56,849 bases of DNA from a virus: positions 1 to 56,849 of the IMG/VR virus record IMGVR_UViG_3300032323_001633; one strand, 5' to 3'. The position numbers were made by a program, and so were the translations under genes. Shown piece after piece: positions 53,477 to 56,849 of this stretch (positions are counted from its first letter, which is position 1; each line of letters opens with the position of its first letter). Below the pieces are notes generated by a model. That model saw nothing but the letters and a program-made list of their open reading frames with translations. It was not told where the DNA came from and made no database searches.

Positions 53477-53827
53477 ATGCAACAGCAGCTGAAAGCAGCT
53501 TTGGATTTTGCCAATTATCAACAGACTTTTTCTATCCAGAAAAAAATCCTCAAAGAAAGATCCGAAGCCAAACTCAACTATGGCCACAGTGGTGGTATAT
53601 TTCGCATTGACAGAGATCTGTTAACCTTTGTAGAAATGCTGTGCGCCAAAGGCAGACTCACAGACATAGTACTGCTCGACGTTAACCAAAATCCCGTGTT
53701 GATCAGTGATGTACAGACATTCTGTGATGAAATATTCAGCAGATATTTTGAAGTCACTAATGAATATTTCGCTCAATATCAGCAGATCAAAAAAAGCAGA
53801 TCTGTGGAAAAATTAATACAGTCATGA
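53477..53827 (+). CDS. Conserved small protein upstream of glycosyltransferase genes
   Basis: The 116-residue protein contains MQQQLKAALDFANYQQTFSIQ, KKILKERSEAKLNYGHSGGIF and IDRDLLTFVEMLCAKGR. It is mainly helical with a charged C-terminus. I have the impression of similar small proteins in marine T4-like phages but know no function. It is the first gene behind a perfect late promoter, with AGGAG five bases from the ATG. The stop overlaps the next start as ATGA. Confidence 0.78.
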   Translation: MQQQLKAALDFANYQQTFSIQKKILKERSEAKLNYGHSGGIFRIDRDLLTFVEMLCAKGRLTDIVLLDVNQNPVLISDVQTFCDEIFSRYFEVTNEYFAQYQQIKKSRSVEKLIQS

Positions 53828-54684
53828 CCAAAGGCATTTTGATCTATGCGTATAACAATCGCACAGTGGATTATGCTTTGCTCAGCATAATCAGCGGCGG
53901 CCTAGCCAAAAAACATCTTGAGGTGCCAGTGAGTTTGATCACTGATGCTACTACTATTGATTGGATGAAACAGAGTCTAGTTTTTGATTTAGCCAACACT
54001 GTATTTGACCAGATCATATTGACTGAAAAACCACAAACTGGAAATCAACGATTTCTCAGAGATGGCATTGACGGACAGATGGTTCCGTTTACCAACACCA
54101 ATAGACATTCAGCTTGGGAGCTGACTCCATATGAACGAACACTGTTGATCGACAGTGATTATTTCATACTATCTGATAACCTCAACAGCTATTGGGATGT
54201 TGATCAAGACATCATGATAGGGGAATCTATCAACGATATTTACAGTCAACACAGATTAGGATATCTCGATGTCAACATTTCCGAAACCGGAGTAAAACTA
54301 TATTGGGCCACCACAGTGATGTTCACTAAAAATCCTGCGTCTAAACTGTTTTTTGACACAGTGGAGTATGTCAAACAAAATTATCTATATTATGCTGACG
54401 TGTTTAGATTCGATCACAGACAGTTTAGAAACGACATTGCCTTTAGTGTTGCTAAACATCTGTTAGATGGGTTTGAAGAATCTGCATTAGGCAGACTGCC
54501 AGCGGTATTATCAGCGTTAGACAAAGACATTTTATACGAAGTTGATGGATCTACATTGAAATTTTTAGTTGACTACAAATTAGACAATACATATTGTGCT
54601 GCTGCTGTTCGCGGATTAGATATTCATATCATGAATAAACAAAGTATTGTGAGACACAAACAGCAGTTATTGGAGATGATATGA
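53824..54684 (+). CDS. Glycosyltransferase-like protein (GT-A type, DSD motif)
   Basis: The 286-residue protein begins GILIYAYNNRTVDYALLSII, the opening strand and helix of a GT-A fold. LTPYERTLLIDSDYFI (near residue 100-115) supplies the metal-binding Asp-x-Asp. A further segment WATTVMFTKNP suits the acceptor side. It is not a full match to any family I can name. The start overlaps the previous stop as ATGA, and the stop overlaps the next start in the same way, so three genes are coupled. Substrate and acceptor are unknown; virion fibres or host surface glycans are possibilities. Confidence 0.8.
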   Translation: MTKGILIYAYNNRTVDYALLSIISGGLAKKHLEVPVSLITDATTIDWMKQSLVFDLANTVFDQIILTEKPQTGNQRFLRDGIDGQMVPFTNTNRHSAWELTPYERTLLIDSDYFILSDNLNSYWDVDQDIMIGESINDIYSQHRLGYLDVNISETGVKLYWATTVMFTKNPASKLFFDTVEYVKQNYLYYADVFRFDHRQFRNDIAFSVAKHLLDGFEESALGRLPAVLSALDKDILYEVDGSTLKFLVDYKLDNTYCAAAVRGLDIHIMNKQSIVRHKQQLLEMI

Positions 54685-55520
54685 ATTTTGGATATCTCCT
54701 AATAGTTGCAGAACATGACACAGTTGATTATCTCAGCATGGCCTATGCCCTTGCACTCAGTATCAAGAACACTCAAAAGCCAGGCTACGACAAAGTAGCA
54801 TTGGTAATAGATGATCAATCGAAATTACAAAAACTTAAAAGCCCGTGGGTGTTTGATCATGTTATAGAATGGAACCAAGAAACATTTTGGGACGGACGTA
54901 GCTGGATGGATCAGCTGACCCCGTTTGACCACACTGTATGTTTGGATGCTGACATGTTATTCATGCGAGATTATAGTCATTGGATTGATTATCATATTGA
55001 AAACTCCCAGCTGTATATTGCCAACAAGGTTCATACATATAGAGCACAGATAGTCACCGATAGAACTTACCGCAAATGCTTTGATAAAAATCATCTGCCT
55101 GATGTATATTCTATGTGGACATTTTTCGCTAAAGATTCTCAAATGGTTCGAGAGTTTTTTGACCTGGGCAGACACATTATTAAAAATCCTGTGGAGTTTG
55201 CCAATGTGTTTTTGTCAGAATACAAACCCAAGGTTGTAGGCACAGACGAAGCGTTTGCTCTAGCAGCAAAAATCCTGGACATATCGGATCAAATAGCATA
55301 TCCATTAGAGTTTCCTAGGATTGTTCACATGAAACCCATGATACAGAACTGGCCTTGGCCTGCAGACACTTGGAGCAATCATGTGGGATTTTATCTTGAC
55401 AAAAAAGCACAATTAAAAATTGGCAATTACCAACAGCATGACATTGTACATTACGTAGAAAAAGATAAAATCACCGATGAAGTCATTAACATCTTAGAGG
55501 AAATAGCATGGAAACTATAG
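54681..55520 (+). CDS. Glycosyltransferase-like protein (GT-A type, DAD motif)
   Basis: The 279-residue protein begins GYLLIVAEHDTVDYLSMAYALALSI and carries TPFDHTVCLDADMLFMRD near residue 90, a clear Asp-x-Asp, plus VGTDEAFALAAKIL near residue 190. Its layout parallels that of the previous gene, so the two are probably distant paralogues. The ATGA overlap with the previous gene indicates coupled translation, and its end overlaps the next gene by 13 bp. Confidence 0.82.
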   Translation: MNFGYLLIVAEHDTVDYLSMAYALALSIKNTQKPGYDKVALVIDDQSKLQKLKSPWVFDHVIEWNQETFWDGRSWMDQLTPFDHTVCLDADMLFMRDYSHWIDYHIENSQLYIANKVHTYRAQIVTDRTYRKCFDKNHLPDVYSMWTFFAKDSQMVREFFDLGRHIIKNPVEFANVFLSEYKPKVVGTDEAFALAAKILDISDQIAYPLEFPRIVHMKPMIQNWPWPADTWSNHVGFYLDKKAQLKIGNYQQHDIVHYVEKDKITDEVINILEEIAWKL

Positions 55521-56134
55521 AAACCATAGAAGATTTTGAAAAATGGATAGCGGAGTATAAGCCCGCACCTACGGTTTACGCCGCAGTGTTTGACCCCACT
55601 ACTGGCAAGGTTATTAGCATTGGTCCCGATTATGCTTTTCCCAACGAAATCAATAAGGTCGTTGTAGATAGTCATTTAGCTGAATCTATAATCAATGCGG
55701 AGATACAGATAGAAAACTGCATGATAGACATCAGCTCAGGAAATTTAGAAATTGCAGAATTGAAAACTTTAATCAAGCTCGATGATGTACTGCATAGAAT
55801 TATTTCAACAGAATATTCCGCAGTCACAAAACCGGATGTATACTTAACATACACTAAACGAACTAAAACATTAAAAATACAATTGTCACAGGAATTCGGC
55901 GGAACAAAAAAATCAAAGACTGAAGGCCAACGAAGAAACTTTGTCTGGGATGGCAGCACTGAAATGAATTTTTTAATCACCGCATATAACGATCCTAACA
56001 TATTGTATCAGAATCATGTTATCACGATCAATGATCTTATCGGTAAGACTGTGACGGTGAAAAATATTGACTTTGACCAGTTCAGTGTATATACAAGACG
56101 ATTGTTTAAAAATTACGTGATAGAATATAAATGA
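55508..56134 (+). CDS. Unrecognised protein between glycosyltransferase-like genes
   Basis: The 208-residue protein begins METIETIEDFEKWIAEYKPAPTVYAAVFDPTTGKVISIGPDYAF. It contains KPDVYLTYTKRTKTLKIQLSQEFGG and ends RRLFKNYVIEYK. It looks like a small beta-rich domain followed by an alpha/beta segment; no catalytic motif is seen. It overlaps the previous gene by 13 bp and its stop overlaps the next start as ATGA. It is probably functionally linked to its glycosyltransferase-like neighbours, but I cannot say how. Confidence 0.78.
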   Translation: METIETIEDFEKWIAEYKPAPTVYAAVFDPTTGKVISIGPDYAFPNEINKVVVDSHLAESIINAEIQIENCMIDISSGNLEIAELKTLIKLDDVLHRIISTEYSAVTKPDVYLTYTKRTKTLKIQLSQEFGGTKKSKTEGQRRNFVWDGSTEMNFLITAYNDPNILYQNHVITINDLIGKTVTVKNIDFDQFSVYTRRLFKNYVIEYK

Positions 56135-56849
56135 AAACAGTAGAATTTGATGTAGTTTTTTTAAGCTACGACGAACCTAATGCAGATCTTCACTATGCTG
56201 ATCTCTGCGCCAAGGTGCCTTGGGCCAAGCGTATTCATGGAGTAAAGGGCAGTGACCATGCTCACAAAGCCGCAGCTGAATTATCAGAAACAGATTGGTT
56301 CATCACAGTGGATGCAGATAATATTGTTGATCCTTCATTTTTTAATTTAGATCTCAATATGGACGATCCTAAGATACAGGTATATGGCTGGTGTGGTCGC
56401 AACAGTATTAACGGTTTACGCTACGGCAACGGCGGATTAAAAATCTGGAAGAAAGATTTCGTCCTTAACATGAAGACTCATGAGAACTCGGATAGCGAGC
56501 GAGGTCAGGTAGATTTTTGTTGGGAAGATGGATATCGCAATTTTCCCAGAGTTTACAGTGAAAGCGTTATCACAGGATCACCGTTTCAAGCGTGGAGAGC
56601 AGGATTCCGCGAAGGTGTTAAGATGACCTTACTTGACGGAGTACGTGTACCACCTCAAGAAATTCGAGAACAGATTTGGTGGCATAATATTCATAGACTG
56701 CGTATGTGGTCCACAGTTGGTGCTCATGAAGAAAACGGTATGTATGCAGTCTATGGTGCTAGATTAGGCACATGGTTGGCAAATTGCACTGAATGGAATT
56801 ATGTAGAAGTGCGAGATTTTGAAATTCTTAGAGGTATCTGGGAGCAGTA
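56131..56849 (+). CDS. Glycosyltransferase-like protein, N-terminal part (cut by window edge)
   Basis: About 239 residues are visible. The start is MKTVEFDVVFLSYDEPNAD, a strand and loop typical of GT-A glycosyltransferases. A clear Asp-x-Asp follows in DWFITVDADNIVDPSF (near residue 65). Later segments include GGLKIWKKDFVL, WEDGYRNFPRVYSESVI and a Trp-rich C-terminal part. The GT2-like pattern is stronger here than in the previous two proteins. The ATG overlaps the previous stop. The 3' end lies outside the window. Confidence 0.8.
   Translation, partial: MKTVEFDVVFLSYDEPNADLHYADLCAKVPWAKRIHGVKGSDHAHKAAAELSETDWFITVDADNIVDPSFFNLDLNMDDPKIQVYGWCGRNSINGLRYGNGGLKIWKKDFVLNMKTHENSDSERGQVDFCWEDGYRNFPRVYSESVITGSPFQAWRAGFREGVKMTLLDGVRVPPQEIREQIWWHNIHRLRMWSTVGAHEENGMYAVYGARLGTWLANCTEWNYVEVRDFEILRGIWEQ

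Noticed and set aside
1-56849. CRISPR arrays, insertion sequences, integrase or attachment sites
   Set aside because: No spaced identical repeats, transposase motifs or integrase motifs were seen on either strand.

Overview
The window is a 56.8 kb piece of a T4-like (marine Straboviridae/Kyanoviridae-type) myovirus genome, AT-rich and almost fully coding. Head, baseplate, recombination and late-sigma genes are all recognisable as homologues of T4 genes 23, 22, 21, 20, 26, 51, 46, 47, 55, 48, 53, 5, 25, 6 and 7. The versions are those of marine T4-like phages: gp5 has no lysozyme domain, the gp7-like protein is very large, and several conserved small hypothetical proteins are present. No photosynthesis gene, integrase, tRNA or CRISPR array is visible. 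The host (cyanobacterium, Pelagibacter or another marine bacterium) cannot be fixed from this window.

Layout. (1) 1-8565, minus strand: head module, read from right to left as a tape-measure-like protein, portal gp20, a small conserved protein, a protein with a GNG-S nucleotide-sugar-type motif, an acidic core protein, protease gp21, scaffold gp22 and the start of major capsid gp23. (2) 8634-9709, plus strand: zinc-ribbon baseplate protein gp26 and a gp51-like assembly factor behind a perfect late promoter. (3) 9706-12816, minus strand: three low-complexity proteins with similar short N-termini, possibly packaged internal proteins. (4) 12817-13306: the only real non-coding gap, with a terminator, a late promoter, palindromes and short repeats. 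(5) 13307-17645, minus strand: GIY-YIG nuclease, small protein, gp46, gp47 and the late sigma factor gp55, largely translationally coupled. (6) 17727-41808, plus strand: the baseplate cluster gp48, gp53, a large hub candidate, gp5, gp25, gp6, a 4653-residue gp7-like protein and a conserved virion protein. (7) 41811-53421: four fibre genes sharing one N-terminal module, a fibre chaperone candidate, and two paralogous virion proteins. (8) 53477-56849: a small protein, three glycosyltransferase-like proteins (the last cut by the window edge) and one unknown.

How the genes work together. gp55 should direct RNA polymerase to the TATAAATA-type late promoters found ahead of gp26, gp48, the 504-aa protein, the fibre gene at 48760 and the gene at 53477. 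gp20, 21, 22, 23 and the acidic protein build and mature the prohead; the gp23 N-terminus carries a clear L-A-E site for the gp21 protease. gp46/gp47 process DNA ends for recombination-dependent replication. The plus-strand cluster builds the baseplate and its host-binding fibres, and the terminal glycosyltransferases may modify virion proteins or host surface sugars.

Most worth a second look: the giant gp7-like protein with an embedded FG-GAP beta-propeller and repeated carbohydrate-binding-like modules; the three-gene cluster with N-termini resembling T4 capsid-targeting sequences; the gp55 with a long extra N-terminal domain; and the structured non-coding gap. All identifications come from reading the sequence and from memory of the families; no search was run.
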